Notes: generated by a model not told the origin, from the letters alone. 38,424 nucleotides of DNA from DASQWP01 sp050697555 (GCA_050697555.1 JBOHAD010000019.1:1-38424); one strand, 5' to 3'. Counted from the first letter of the stretch, positions 22,475-30,917 are shown. Numbers and translations: made by a program.

Positions 22475-22651
22475 ATGTTGGCGCTTCGTGGTGCGTTTGC
22501 CGTGGCCGTGATGGCCATCGTTGTCTGGCTGCTGCTGAGCGGTCAGCCGTTGGGAGCCCTGGTCGTGGTCATCGCGGCTATCTCGCTTCGACGGGCGGCC
22601 GAGTCCGGGCGGCTAGCGCGCTTCGCCAACCGAGCCGCCAAGCGTTCCTAG
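22475..22651 (+). CDS. Small hydrophobic membrane protein (58 aa), unknown
   Basis: MLALRGAFAVAVMAIVVWLL is followed by a second hydrophobic stretch, GALVVVIAAISL, and a basic tail RLARFANRAAKRS. One helical hairpin or two membrane helices with a positively charged cytoplasmic end are predicted. I do not recognise a family. Support for a real gene is a strong -10 TATACT (22462-22467) exactly 7 nt before the ATG, which would make the transcript leaderless, and its end, which overlaps the convergent scpB stop by 4 bp. Confidence 0.6.
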   Translation: MLALRGAFAVAVMAIVVWLLLSGQPLGALVVVIAAISLRRAAESGRLARFANRAAKRS

Positions 22652-23244
22652 GCGCCGCGGCGGGCGGCTACGTCCTCGAGGCGTGCGCGCAGGTCCCCGG
22701 CGTCGCCGCCGAGCTCCTCGAGCTCGGGGAGCTCGGAGCGGTCCGCGAGCCCGAAGACCCGCTCGAAGAGCGGCGTCGTCTCGTAGCGCACGGCGCCCCC
22801 CTCGTCCTCCCGGCCGGCCTCGGCGACCAGGCCGCGCTCCACAAGCCCGGCGACGGCTGAGTCCGCGGCCACGCCGCGGATGCGGGCGATCTCCGGCCGG
22901 CTGACAGGTCCCAGGTAGGCGACGACGGCGAGCGTCTCGAGCGCCGCCTGGGAGAGGTTTCGCTGCACGGGCCGCTCGACGAGCCGTGCGCAGGCCTCGG
23001 CTGCCTCGCGGGCGGCCCGGAACGCATAGCCGCCGGCCACGCGTTCCAGGACGATGCCGCTGCGGCCCTCGCGGTAGCGAGAGCCGAGCAGTCCGAGTGC
23101 CGTCTCCACGCGCTCGAGCTCGTCCCCGGCCGCGGCCGCGAGCTCCTCGACCGAGAGCGGCTTCGCCGCGATCACGAGCACGGCCTCGACCGTCCGCGCG
23201 AGCCGGTCGACCGGATTCTCTACGAGCCGGAGGTTGCGTTCCAT
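22648..23244 (-). CDS. scpB: Segregation and condensation protein B
   Basis: 198 residues. ScpB landmarks: LARTVEAVLVIAAKPLSVEELAAAAG, YAFRAAREAAEACARLV, the winged-helix signature LSQAALETLAVVAYLGPVSRPEIARIRGV, then GLVAEAGREDEGGAVRYETTPLFERVFGL. ScpB dimers bind ScpA and SMC to compact chromosomes. ATG 23244 overlaps the scpA 3' end by 25 bp, so it is probably translationally coupled. A longer upstream reading is a shadow of scpA. Confidence 0.93.
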   Translation of the reverse strand: MERNLRLVENPVDRLARTVEAVLVIAAKPLSVEELAAAAGDELERVETALGLLGSRYREGRSGIVLERVAGGYAFRAAREAAEACARLVERPVQRNLSQAALETLAVVAYLGPVSRPEIARIRGVAADSAVAGLVERGLVAEAGREDEGGAVRYETTPLFERVFGLADRSELPELEELGGDAGDLRARLEDVAARRGA

Positions 23245-23951
23245 ACGGTGATGGGCTCGAAGGGAGCCGCCTGCCCGAGGGCGGCCTCGCCGCGTTTGCG
23301 GAGCTCGAGGAGCGCGAGGAAGGCGACGATCTGCTCGGGCCGCGTGAGGCGGTCGATCTCGCGGTCGAACGAGAAGCGCCCGCGCCCGCGCAGGAGCGCA
23401 CGGAAGCGCTCGAGGAAACGCGAGACCGGCGGATAGGAGAGCTCGAGGTGCCCGAGCGAGGGCTCGGCCGGCTCCGCCGCGAGCGCGCGGAGCGCCACGA
23501 CCAGTGCCTGCGGATCCTGCACTGCCAGCGGCCGCGCGGGCACCGGGGCAAGCGGCGCCGGGCCGATGCGGAAGAAGCGCTCGGACTCCGACTCGAGCCG
23601 TTCCTCGAGCCACGCCGCGGCCGCACGAAAGCGTCGGTACGCGGCGAGGCGCTCGGCGAGCTCGCTCGCCGCCTCCTCGGGGTCGAGATCCTCGAGGTCG
23701 ACCTCCTCTCCGGGGAAGAGGCCGCGGGCCTTCAGCTCGAGCAGAGCGGCGACGAGGACGAGGAACTCCCCGCACGCGTCCAGGTCGAGAGCGCCGCGCT
23801 CCTCGAGCCTGTCGAGGAAGGCGAGCACGATCTCCGCCACGTCCACGTCGGCGAGCTCGAGCTCCTCCCTGAGGACGAGCGTCAGCAGCAGATCGAAGGG
23901 ACCCTCGAACGCGTCCAGGTCGAGGGGAAGCTCACGCACGGCGACCGCCAT
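23220..23951 (-). CDS. scpA: Segregation and condensation protein A (kleisin)
   Basis: 243 residues. The N-terminal LDAFEGPFDLLLTLVLREELELADVDVAEI is the ScpA hallmark, followed by FLVLVAALLELKARGLFP and the C-terminal winged helix QIVAFLALLELRKRGEAALGQAAPFEPI. ScpA bridges the SMC heads together with ScpB. ATG 23951 lies 13 bp after the lgt stop. An upstream in-frame ATG at 24026 lies inside lgt and adds non-homologous sequence. Confidence 0.93.
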   Translation of the reverse strand: MAVAVRELPLDLDAFEGPFDLLLTLVLREELELADVDVAEIVLAFLDRLEERGALDLDACGEFLVLVAALLELKARGLFPGEEVDLEDLDPEEAASELAERLAAYRRFRAAAAWLEERLESESERFFRIGPAPLAPVPARPLAVQDPQALVVALRALAAEPAEPSLGHLELSYPPVSRFLERFRALLRGRGRFSFDREIDRLTRPEQIVAFLALLELRKRGEAALGQAAPFEPITVWNATSGS

Positions 23952-23964
23952 CTCGCCGGCGATG

Positions 23965-24843
23965 CTAACGGCCGTGCCGGATGCGCCCCTTCGGGATGGC
24001 CATCTTCCGCTGCGGCTCCGGGGCAACGTCCCGCCTGCGGTGCACCGGGCGCGCCTCGCGGCGCTGCGACCAGAGGAAGACCGCGATCGCCGCGACGAAC
24101 ACCACGATCGAGACGTAGGCGTTCAGGCGCAGGCCGAAGTACTCATGCGACGGGTCGATGCGCAGGAGCTCCTCCCAGAAGCGCCCGAACGTGTACCAGG
24201 CCACGTAGAGGGCGAACAGGCCGGGCGGCTTGATCCGGAAGCGCCGATCGACGAGGAGCAGGACGGCGACGCCGAGAAGGTTCCAGCCGAGCTCGTAGAG
24301 GAAGGTCGGGTGGAAGGTCGCGAACTGATCGAAGCCCTCCGGCCGGTTGGCGGGGTCGATCTCGAGCGCCCAGGGCAGGTTGGTCGGCTCGCCGAAGAGC
24401 TCCTGGTTGAAGTAGTTGCCGAGGCGGCCGATCGCCTGGGCGAGGAGGAGGCCCGGTGCGGCCGCGTCCATGAAGCGGAGGACGCTCTGCCCCGCGCGGC
24501 TGATGATGACGGCGCCCGCGAGGACGCCGCCGGCGATCCCGCCCCAGATGCCGAGGCCGCCCTGCCAGACGGCGAAAGGCTCCCACCACTCGTCGTCGAC
24601 GGTGCTCCAGCTCGTGAGCACGTGGTAGAGGCGCGCGCCGACCACGCCGCCGAGGACGCCCCACATGGCGACGCGGTAGACGAGGTCCCAGTCGCCTCCG
24701 CGGCGCACCCAGCGGACACCGGTGAGCCAGGTGGCGGCGACGATGCCGAGCAGGAGCATGACGCCGTACGCATGCAGCGCGAGGGGGCCGATCTCGAGAT
24801 CGCCGCTCGACGGGCTCGGGATCGAGGCGAGGAGCGCGGCCAC
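23965..24843 (-). CDS. lgt: Prolipoprotein diacylglyceryl transferase
   Basis: 292 residues with about seven membrane helices. The Lgt signature is present as GRLGNYFNQELFGEPTNLPW, preceded by HAYGVMLLLG and GGLGIWGGIAGG (the conserved Gly-rich helix), and followed by FHPTFLYELGWNL. It adds diacylglycerol to lipobox cysteines such as that of the binding protein at 5211-6440. GTG 24843 is 6 nt after TAGGCT (24855-24850) with no Shine-Dalgarno, so it is probably leaderless and the first gene of the lgt-scpA-scpB unit. Confidence 0.95.
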   Translation of the reverse strand: MAALLASIPSPSSGDLEIGPLALHAYGVMLLLGIVAATWLTGVRWVRRGGDWDLVYRVAMWGVLGGVVGARLYHVLTSWSTVDDEWWEPFAVWQGGLGIWGGIAGGVLAGAVIISRAGQSVLRFMDAAAPGLLLAQAIGRLGNYFNQELFGEPTNLPWALEIDPANRPEGFDQFATFHPTFLYELGWNLLGVAVLLLVDRRFRIKPPGLFALYVAWYTFGRFWEELLRIDPSHEYFGLRLNAYVSIVVFVAAIAVFLWSQRREARPVHRRRDVAPEPQRKMAIPKGRIRHGR

Positions 24844-24877
24844 GCCGGGAGCCTAGATGTTCTCGGCGGGGGGCCGG

Positions 24878-25081
24878 CTAGACGAGGATGCGCAGAGCCG
24901 TCTCGGCCGGGCAGCCGCGGCGGAGAAGGTCGGTCGCGAGGTGGAGGTCGACGTAGTTCAGCTCGGCGAGCTGCTCCGCCGCCGTCCGGGAGTACCCCGC
25001 GCGCTCGAGCTCCTCCATCCGCCAGCCCTTGACGAGCTCCGCTTCGACGTCCAGTTCGAGTTCGAGTTCAACCGCAGGCAT
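24878..25081 (-). CDS. Small helical hypothetical protein (67 aa)
   Basis: The N-terminus alternates acidic and hydrophobic residues (ELELELDVEAELV). It is followed by helices WRMEELERAGYSRTAAEQLAELNYVDLHLATDLLRRGCPAETALRIL. I do not recognise a named family, although the pattern is ordered and conserved-looking. ATG 25081 has a Shine-Dalgarno GGAAGGAAA about 5 nt upstream, and the upstream extension lacks one. It sits alone ahead of lgt, 34 bp from the lgt start. Confidence 0.65.
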   Translation of the reverse strand: MPAVELELELDVEAELVKGWRMEELERAGYSRTAAEQLAELNYVDLHLATDLLRRGCPAETALRILV

Positions 25082-25217
25082 TGACGTTTCCTTCCGCTGA
25101 TGTACCTCTCTGCTTCGGTTTAAACGCCTGCGAGGTTCTCCCCCTGCCGGGTGATCCGGCTCCTTAACCTGCACTTAAGGTTGGGAAGATCGCCGCGCCC
25201 GTGCACGTCCTGTGGGC
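25082..25217. other. 136-bp intergenic region with inverted repeat
   Basis: This region is relatively AT-rich for the window. It contains the palindrome GTTTAAAC (25118-25125) and AACCT/AGGTT arms around 25168-25185, next to TTAA motifs. It lies between divergent small genes and is a plausible promoter and operator region. No RNA gene was recognised. Confidence 0.35.
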
Positions 25218-25418
25218 ATGGGGAAGCGCGACGGACCGGAGCTGCATCCGTACGCGGTGCTCGGCGCGCTCCTCGCGAGCGAGCTCGACGCCCGGCCCCC
25301 GCGGCTCTCTCGGAAGCGAAAGCGGTTGCGGACGGCGATGCGAGCGCGGCTCGCCGGCCTCGCCGTCGAGCGGGAGCGCGAGCGTTCCGCGGCGCCCGAA
25401 GTCTCTGCGCCGGCCTGA
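25218..25418 (+). CDS. Possible small basic protein (66 aa), weakly supported
   Basis: The frame reads MGKRDGPELHPYAVLGALLA and then a very basic stretch of Arg and Lys ending in EVSAPA. It has no Shine-Dalgarno and no TANNNT box at leaderless distance, and a GTG 6 nt upstream is an alternative start. It lies in a gap between two minus-strand genes. GC-rich DNA makes chance frames of this length common, so it may not be real. Confidence 0.3.
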   Translation: MGKRDGPELHPYAVLGALLASELDARPPRLSRKRKRLRTAMRARLAGLAVERERERSAAPEVSAPA

Positions 25419-25426
25419 ACGGACAC

Positions 25427-25453
25427 GGCCCAGGCCTGGCCCCGGACATGGCC
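25427..25453. repeat. Degenerate copy of the GGGGTCTGACCCC-type element
   Basis: The palindrome CCAGGCCTGG (25430-25439) is followed by CCCCGGACATGGCC, identical over 14 bases to the right half of the element at 20629-20642. It lies in the 51-bp gap downstream of dnaE. Confidence 0.5.
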
Positions 25454-25469
25454 GAACAAGACGTGGCGG

Positions 25470-28400
25470 CTAGCGGATCGCGGCCTCGCCGAGGAGGGCC
25501 TTGACCTCGGCGAAGAAGTCGGGCTCCGGCCGCACCTTGAACTCCGGCCCGAAGACGTAGCGCTGCGGCCCGATCGAGGTCTCCAGGTCGAGCACGACCT
25601 GGGCCTCGCCGGGGAAGCTGCGAACGACGTCGGCGAGCTCGCGGATCGCCCCCGCGGGCGCCTTGCGCGCGTCGAGCTTGAGGCGCACCTCGGCCTTGTC
25701 CTGGGTCGCCTCGAACGGCGCGACCTCGAGGGCGATGAGCTTCGTCTCGCCCTCCTTGTGGTCGATCCGGCCCTTGACCACGAGCACGCGGTCCGCCTCG
25801 AGGAGCTCGCGCGCGGCCGCATAGACCGAGTTGAAGACCACGGTCTCGATCGACCCCGAGAGATCGTCGAGGCGGAGGAAGACCATCGGCTCACCCCGCT
25901 TCGTCGTGAGCGCCTTGATGGCGCTCACGATCCCGCCGACCGTGACGACCTCGCCGTCCCGCCGACGCTCGACGTCCACGATCCGGGCGTCGGTCTTGCG
26001 CCGGAGCTGCTCCTTGACGGCGGCGAGCGGGTGCTCGGAGACGTAGAGGCCGAGCGACTCCTTCTCGAGCGCGAGGAGCTCCTTCTTCTCGAACTCGCCC
26101 GCCGGCACGGCCGGGTGCTGCTTGGGACGGTCGGCGCCTTCCTCGCCCCCGAGGTCGAAGATCGACCCCTGGCCGGAAAGCCGATCCGCATGATGGCGGG
26201 AGCCCCAGGCCAGGACGACGTCGAGCATGTCGTTCTCGAGCAAGCCCCTGCGGGGGGCGCCGGTCGAGGCGAGGGCCCCGCACTTGACGAGCGCTTCGAA
26301 CGCGCGCTTGTTCACGACCTGGGGGTCGACCCGCTCGACGAAGTCCCAGACGCTCGCGAACGGCCCGCCGCTCTCCCGCGCCGCGACGATCGAGCGCGCA
26401 GCGTTCTCGCCGACGTTCTTGACCGCGTTCAGGCCGAACCGGATCTTCCCCGCGACGACCGCGAAGTCGACCTGAGACTCGTTCACGTCCGGTGGCTCGA
26501 CCTCGATGCCGATGTCGTCGCACGCCGCGACGTAGAAGGGCACCTTGTCCTTCGTGTTCATGACCGAGGAGATGAGCGCCGCCATGTACTCGGCGGGCCA
26601 GTTCGCCTTCAGGTACGCCGTGCGGTAGGCGATGAGCGCGTAGCAGGCCGCGTGCGACTTGTTGAAGGAGTAGTCCTGGGCCTGCTCCATGTCCTTCCAG
26701 AGCTGATTGGCCACCGACGGCGTGACGCCGTTCGCCGCGCAGCCCTCGAGGAACTTGTCCTTGAGGGAGGCCATGAGCGCGTGGATCTTCTTCCCGATCG
26801 CCTTGCGGAGGTCGTCGGCCTCGGCGGGTGAGAAGCCGGCGAGCTGCTTGGCGATCTCCATGTACTGCTCCTGGTAGATGCAGATGCCGTACGTCGGCTC
26901 GGTGATCGGCTTCAGGCGCTCGTCGAGGAAGGTCACCCGCTCGCCGCCAGCCTTCCGTTTTCCGTAGACGGGGATGTAGCTCATCGGCCCGGGACGGTAG
27001 AGAGCCACGAGCGCGATCAGGTCCTCGAACTCGGTCGGCTTCACCTGGCGCAGCGCCTCCCGCATGCCCGAGGACTCGAACTGGAAGACGCCCGTGGACT
27101 CGCCGCGCGCGAGCATCTCGTACGTCTTCGCGTCGTCGAGAGGGACCCGCGTCAGATCGAGGCCGCCGACGAGCTCGACCGCCTCGTCGATGACGTCGAG
27201 GTTGCGGAGCCCGAGGAAGTCCATCTTCAAGAGCCCGAGTGCCTCGACATCGCCCATGGGGAACTGGGTGACGACCTCCTGGTCGGCGCCCTTCTGCTGG
27301 AGCGGGAGGTACTCGGTGAGCGGACGATCGCCGATGACGACGCCTGCGGCGTGGATCGAGTCCTGGCGCACGAGCCCCTCGAGCGGCTTCGCCAGGTCGA
27401 CGATCTGGCGCACGATCTCGTCGGCGTCGTAGGCGCCCTTGAGCTCGGCGGACGGCTTCAGGCAATCGTCTAGATAGACCTTCGGGCCCTCGGGGATGAG
27501 CTTGGCGACCTTGTCCACCGTGCCGTAGGGGATGTCGAGCACCCGCCCGGCGTCGCGCACGGCGGCACGGGCCATCATCGTCCCGAACGTGATGATCTGG
27601 GCGACGCGGTCGCGCCCGTACTTCTCCGCGACGTAGTTGATGACCTGATCGCGCCCGTGAACGGAGAAGTCGATGTCGATGTCGGGCATCGACTTGCGTC
27701 CCGGATTGAGGAAGCGCTCGAAGAGGAGGTCGTACTCCATCGGATCGATGTCCGTGATCTCGAGGCAGTACGAGACGAGCGAGCCGGCCGCCGAGCCGCG
27801 CCCGGGCCCCACCCCGATCCCGTGCGTCTTGGCGAAGTGGATGAAGTCCCAGACGATCAGGAAGTAGTCCGCGAAGCCCATCTCGCGGATCGTCCTGAGC
27901 TCGAACTTGAGGCGCTCCTGGAGCTCCGGCGTCGACGTGCCGTAGCGCTTTTGCAGGCCTTTCTCGCACAGCTCGACGAGGTAGTCGAAGGCGTCGCGCC
28001 CGTCCGGCGTCGGGTAGTGCGGCAGGCGGATGACGCCGAGCTCCATCGAGACCGAGCAGCGCTCGGCGATCTCGAGCGTTCGCGCGAGGGCCTCCGGGTA
28101 GTCGGCGAAGTCCTGCGCCATCTCGGCGGGGGTCTTGAAGTAGAACTGGTCGGTGTCGAACCTCCAGTGGTTCGGGTTCGCGAGCGTGTCGCCCGACTGG
28201 ATGCAGAGGAGCGCCTCGTGCGCGCGCGCGTCCTCGTGGCGGAGGTAGTGGACGTCGCCCGTGGCGACGAGCGGGAGGCCGGTGGACTTGGAGAGGGTGG
28301 CGAGCTCGGCATTGATCTTCTTCTGGATAGCAAGCCCGGCGTCCTGGATCTCCAGATAGGTCGATTCCGGCCCGAAGACGTCACGAAGCTGTGCGATTTC

Positions 28401-28874
28401 GCGCTCCGCTGCCGCGGACTGGCCGTTCTCGAGCGCCTTGCAGACCCGGCCGGAGAGGCAGCCCGAGAGCGCGATCAGCCCCTGAGAGTGCGAGCTGAGG
28501 AGCTCCCAGTCGACCCGCGGCTTGTAGTAGTAGCCCTCGAGATATCCCCCCGAGGCGAGCTTGATGAGGTTCGCGTACCCCTCGTTCGACTCGGCGAGGA
28601 GCGTGAGGTGCGCGTAGCCCTTCTGTTGCGCCCGCCGGTCGTCGCAGACGTAGACCTCGCAGCCGACGATCGGTTTGACCCCCGCGCGCTCGGCCTCCCG
28701 GTAGAGCTCCACCGCGCCGGCCAGCGACCCGTGGTCGGTGAGCGCGACCGCCGGCATCTCGAGCTCGCCCGCCCGCGCGGCCAGCTCGGGGATGCGGCAC
28801 GCCCCGTCGAGGATCGAGTACTCGGAGTGGACGTGGAGGTGGACGAAGGGCGCGGACGACACCGAATGCGACAT
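25470..28874 (-). CDS. dnaE: DNA polymerase III subunit alpha
   Basis: 1134 residues. The PHP domain (from about residue 10, FVHLHVHSEYSILDGACR and VALTDHGSLAG) comes first. The polymerase active site PDIDIDFS at about residues 397-404 carries the Mg-binding aspartates. The fingers region includes TYGICIYQEQYMEIAKQLAGFSPAEADDLRKAIGKK near residue 665. A helix-hairpin-helix region follows, and an OB fold near residues 965-1040 (VTVGGIVSAIKALTTKRGEPMVFLRLDDLSG). It is the replicative polymerase (DnaE1 type, no exonuclease insert). ATG 28874 is given; GTG 28862 is an alternative, with TACGAT 10 nt before it and a better family N-terminus. Confidence 0.97.
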   Translation of the reverse strand: MSHSVSSAPFVHLHVHSEYSILDGACRIPELAARAGELEMPAVALTDHGSLAGAVELYREAERAGVKPIVGCEVYVCDDRRAQQKGYAHLTLLAESNEGYANLIKLASGGYLEGYYYKPRVDWELLSSHSQGLIALSGCLSGRVCKALENGQSAAAEREIAQLRDVFGPESTYLEIQDAGLAIQKKINAELATLSKSTGLPLVATGDVHYLRHEDARAHEALLCIQSGDTLANPNHWRFDTDQFYFKTPAEMAQDFADYPEALARTLEIAERCSVSMELGVIRLPHYPTPDGRDAFDYLVELCEKGLQKRYGTSTPELQERLKFELRTIREMGFADYFLIVWDFIHFAKTHGIGVGPGRGSAAGSLVSYCLEITDIDPMEYDLLFERFLNPGRKSMPDIDIDFSVHGRDQVINYVAEKYGRDRVAQIITFGTMMARAAVRDAGRVLDIPYGTVDKVAKLIPEGPKVYLDDCLKPSAELKGAYDADEIVRQIVDLAKPLEGLVRQDSIHAAGVVIGDRPLTEYLPLQQKGADQEVVTQFPMGDVEALGLLKMDFLGLRNLDVIDEAVELVGGLDLTRVPLDDAKTYEMLARGESTGVFQFESSGMREALRQVKPTEFEDLIALVALYRPGPMSYIPVYGKRKAGGERVTFLDERLKPITEPTYGICIYQEQYMEIAKQLAGFSPAEADDLRKAIGKKIHALMASLKDKFLEGCAANGVTPSVANQLWKDMEQAQDYSFNKSHAACYALIAYRTAYLKANWPAEYMAALISSVMNTKDKVPFYVAACDDIGIEVEPPDVNESQVDFAVVAGKIRFGLNAVKNVGENAARSIVAARESGGPFASVWDFVERVDPQVVNKRAFEALVKCGALASTGAPRRGLLENDMLDVVLAWGSRHHADRLSGQGSIFDLGGEEGADRPKQHPAVPAGEFEKKELLALEKESLGLYVSEHPLAAVKEQLRRKTDARIVDVERRRDGEVVTVGGIVSAIKALTTKRGEPMVFLRLDDLSGSIETVVFNSVYAAARELLEADRVLVVKGRIDHKEGETKLIALEVAPFEATQDKAEVRLKLDARKAPAGAIRELADVVRSFPGEAQVVLDLETSIGPQRYVFGPEFKVRPEPDFFAEVKALLGEAAIR

Positions 28875-29045
28875 CGTAGACCCGGCACCGGTCGAGACTG
28901 GGCTGCCTTCTGAGTGGGAGATCCCAAACAGACGTCCAAAAGAGAAAAGACCTCTCTGGTCATCCGATCGAGAAAGGGCGAGAGCGCTCCTCGTGCGTGC
29001 GGTGGCTCGTCGTCGACCTCGAAGACCAGGCTAGGCTGCGTCCAC
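28875..29045. other. 171-bp divergent intergenic region between dnaE and the hydrolase
   Basis: It holds promoters for both genes. TACGAT (28878-28873, minus) lies at its left edge and overlaps the annotated dnaE ATG. TAGGCT (29032-29037, plus) is 8 nt before the hydrolase GTG. A purine-rich AAAAGAGAAAAGACC stretch lies near 28937-28951. No RNA gene or repeat was recognised. Confidence 0.4.
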
Positions 29046-29627
29046 GTGGCCGAAGTTCTGCTCTTCCATCATGCTCAGGGCCTGACGGCCGGGTGCCTCT
29101 CCTTCGCCGATCGACTCCGCGCTGCCGGACACGTCGTGCACGCGCCAGATCTCTACGACGGTAAGACCTTCACCGAACTCGCCGACGGCATCGACTACGC
29201 CGAACAGGTCGGCTTCGACACGATCATCGAGCGCGGTCGACTCGCCGCTGACGACTTGCCGAACGAAATCGTCTATGCCGGCTTCTCGCTCGGGGTGATG
29301 CCGGCGCAGATGCTGGCCCAGACAAGGCCCGGTACGAAGGGAGCCTTGCTGTTTCACAGTTGCGTCCCGACCTCGGAGTTCGGCCGCCCGTGGCCGCAGG
29401 GCGTCCCGCTCCAGATACACATGATGGACGCCGACGAGTGGGTCTTGCCGCCGAACGAAGACCTCGACGTCGCCCGCCACCTCGCCGAGACGATCGAGAG
29501 CGCAGAGCTGTTCCTGTACCCCGGCGATCGGCACCTGTTCGCTGACAGCAGCCTCCCCGACTACGACGAAAACGCCGCGGCACTGCTCACGGAACGCGTG
29601 CTCAGCTTCCTCGACGACATCGAGTAG
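29046..29627 (+). CDS. Dienelactone hydrolase family protein
   Basis: 193 residues. It is an alpha/beta hydrolase of the short DLH type: EVLLFHHAQGLTAGCLSFADRLRAAGHVVHAPDLYDGKTF, nucleophile elbow YAGFSLGVMPAQ (Ser in place of the Cys of classical dienelactone hydrolases), acid in HMMDADEWV, and His in YPGDRHLFADSS. GTG 29046 gives this N-terminus. The upstream extension to 28914 has no homologous sequence. TAGGCT (29032-29037) lies 8 nt upstream with no Shine-Dalgarno. The substrate is unknown. Confidence 0.87.
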   Translation: MAEVLLFHHAQGLTAGCLSFADRLRAAGHVVHAPDLYDGKTFTELADGIDYAEQVGFDTIIERGRLAADDLPNEIVYAGFSLGVMPAQMLAQTRPGTKGALLFHSCVPTSEFGRPWPQGVPLQIHMMDADEWVLPPNEDLDVARHLAETIESAELFLYPGDRHLFADSSLPDYDENAAALLTERVLSFLDDIE

Positions 29628-29726
29628 CTGCACAGCTCCCCGCCGGATGACCCACATCGGCCGACGTAGAGCTTCTAAGCCCGCGCATGGTTCCTGCCTA
29701 CCGGGGTTATTCTGTCCGGTGCAGGG

Positions 29727-29741
29727 AGGAGGGAATCCATA
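29727..29741 (+). promoter_or_regulatory. Shine-Dalgarno and AUA start of infA
   Basis: AGGAGG (29727-29732) is 6 nt upstream of ATA (29739-29741), ideal spacing for a start codon. No ATG, GTG or TTG exists in that position or frame until ATG 29766, whose nearest purine-rich stretch, GGAAGAG, is too far and weaker. Confidence 0.6.
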
Positions 29742-29960
29742 GCCACAAAGGAAGAGAAGCTCGAGATGGAGGGCGAGGTGGCCGAGGCCTTTCCCAACGG
29801 CATGTTCAAGATCAACCTCGACTCGGGCCACGAGGTGCTCGGCTATACGGCCGGCAAGATGCGCCGCTTCCGGATCAAGATCTTCCCCGGCGACCGGGTG
29901 AAGGTGGAGCTCTCGCCCTACGACCTCTCGCGCGGCCGGATAGTCTACCGCTATCGCTGA
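29739..29960 (+). CDS. infA: Translation initiation factor IF-1, apparently with an AUA start codon
   Basis: Read from ATA 29739 the product is 73 residues, the normal IF-1 length: (M)ATKEEKLEMEGEVAEAFPN, then MFKINLDSGHEVLGYTAGKMRRFRIKIFPGDRVKVELSPYDLSRGRIVYRYR. This is an S1/OB fold that binds the ribosomal A site. Starting at ATG 29766 gives only 64 residues and removes the KEE-x-x-E-x-EG segment conserved in IF-1. The strong Shine-Dalgarno is placed for the ATA. The gene stands alone, not next to secY, adk, map, rpmJ or rpsM as is usual, so a second infA may exist elsewhere in the genome. A sequencing error of ATG to ATA is the main alternative. Confidence 0.9.
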   Translation: MATKEEKLEMEGEVAEAFPNGMFKINLDSGHEVLGYTAGKMRRFRIKIFPGDRVKVELSPYDLSRGRIVYRYR

Positions 29961-30001
29961 GCCGTACGGCTACCGCTGGCTCCGTTCTGCAAACTGAGCC
30001 C

Positions 30002-30907
30002 GTGGAGGAACGCTCGCGCTTCCGGGGCTCGCTGCTCGGGCTCGCCGTCGGCGACGCGCTCGGCGCGCCCTTCGAGGGCCTCCCGCCGCGTTCGTTCGGC
30101 CCTGTGGAGGACATGGTCGGCGGCGGGCACCGCGGCCTTCCGGTGGGCACCTGGACGGACGACACGTCGATGGCCCTCTGCCTCGCCGACAGCCTCGTCG
30201 CGCGAGCCGGCTTCGACCTCGGGGACCAGCTCGACCGCTACCTCCGCTGGCTCCAGGCCGGGTATCTCTCGACCGCCGAGTACGCCTTCGGGATGGGCCG
30301 CACGACGTCGCGTGCGCTCGCGCGCTACGAGCTCACGGGCGACCCGACCTCCTCCGGCCTGACAGAGCCCCTGTCGGCCGGGAACGGCTCGATCATGCGC
30401 CTCGCCCCCGTGCCGCTCTTCTACGCCGCCGACCGCGCCGAGGCGATCCGGCTCTCCGGCGAGAGCTCGCGCGCGACGCACGCGTCGCCGGTCGCCGTGG
30501 ATGCGTGCCGTTACCTCGGCGCCCTGATCGCCGGCGCGGGGTCAGGTCTTGCAAAGGAGCACCTGCTCGCAGACGACTACTTCGACGAAGAGCTCGTCCC
30601 CGAGGTGGAGGAGGTCGCGCGCGGCTCCTTCCGCCGGTCGGATCCCCCCGAGGCCTCCGGCTACGTCGTGCACACCCTCGCGGCTGCCCTCTGGGCGCTC
30701 GAGCGGAGCTCCTCGTTCCGCGAGGGCGCGTTGCTGGCCGTCAACCTCGGCGGCGACACGGACACGACGGCCGCCGTGTTCGGCCAGCTCGCGGGCGCCC
30801 TCGAGGGCGAGGAGGCGATCCCGGAGGAGTGGCGCGCGAAGCTCGTCCGGCGCGAGCTGATCGAGCGGATGGCGGACGCGCTCTTCGGCGCTCGTCGTAC
30901 GTCATAA
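30002..30907 (+). CDS. ADP-ribosylglycohydrolase family protein (DraG-like)
   Basis: 301 residues. The family motifs are in order: FRGSLLGLAVGDALGAPFEG, TWTDDTSMALCLADSL (metal-binding Thr-Asp-Asp), LSAGNGSIMRLAPVPLFY, SSRATHASPVAVDACRYLGALI, and the C-terminal metal motif AVNLGGDTDTTAAVFGQLAGA. It removes ADP-ribose from proteins or small molecules using two Mg ions. GTG 30002 gives the right N-terminus. CAAACT ends 6 nt before it, with no Shine-Dalgarno. The segment around 30537-30556 uses codons less GC-rich than its surroundings. Confidence 0.9.
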   Translation: MEERSRFRGSLLGLAVGDALGAPFEGLPPRSFGPVEDMVGGGHRGLPVGTWTDDTSMALCLADSLVARAGFDLGDQLDRYLRWLQAGYLSTAEYAFGMGRTTSRALARYELTGDPTSSGLTEPLSAGNGSIMRLAPVPLFYAADRAEAIRLSGESSRATHASPVAVDACRYLGALIAGAGSGLAKEHLLADDYFDEELVPEVEEVARGSFRRSDPPEASGYVVHTLAAALWALERSSSFREGALLAVNLGGDTDTTAAVFGQLAGALEGEEAIPEEWRAKLVRRELIERMADALFGARRTS

Positions 30908-30911
30908 GAGA

Positions 30912-30917
30912 TATACT
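30912..30917 (+). promoter_or_regulatory. -10 box of the HTH gene (leaderless)
   Basis: TATACT is followed by six bases and then ATG 30924, so the predicted transcription start coincides with the start codon. It begins 4 nt after the ADP-ribosylglycohydrolase stop. Confidence 0.55.

Noticed and set aside
25758..28913. Long plus-strand open frames opposite dnaE (for example 25758-26831 and 27657-28913)
   Set aside because: They mirror the dnaE codons, are rich in Arg/Asp/Glu with no domain pattern, and arise because high-GC third positions suppress stop codons on the opposite strand.
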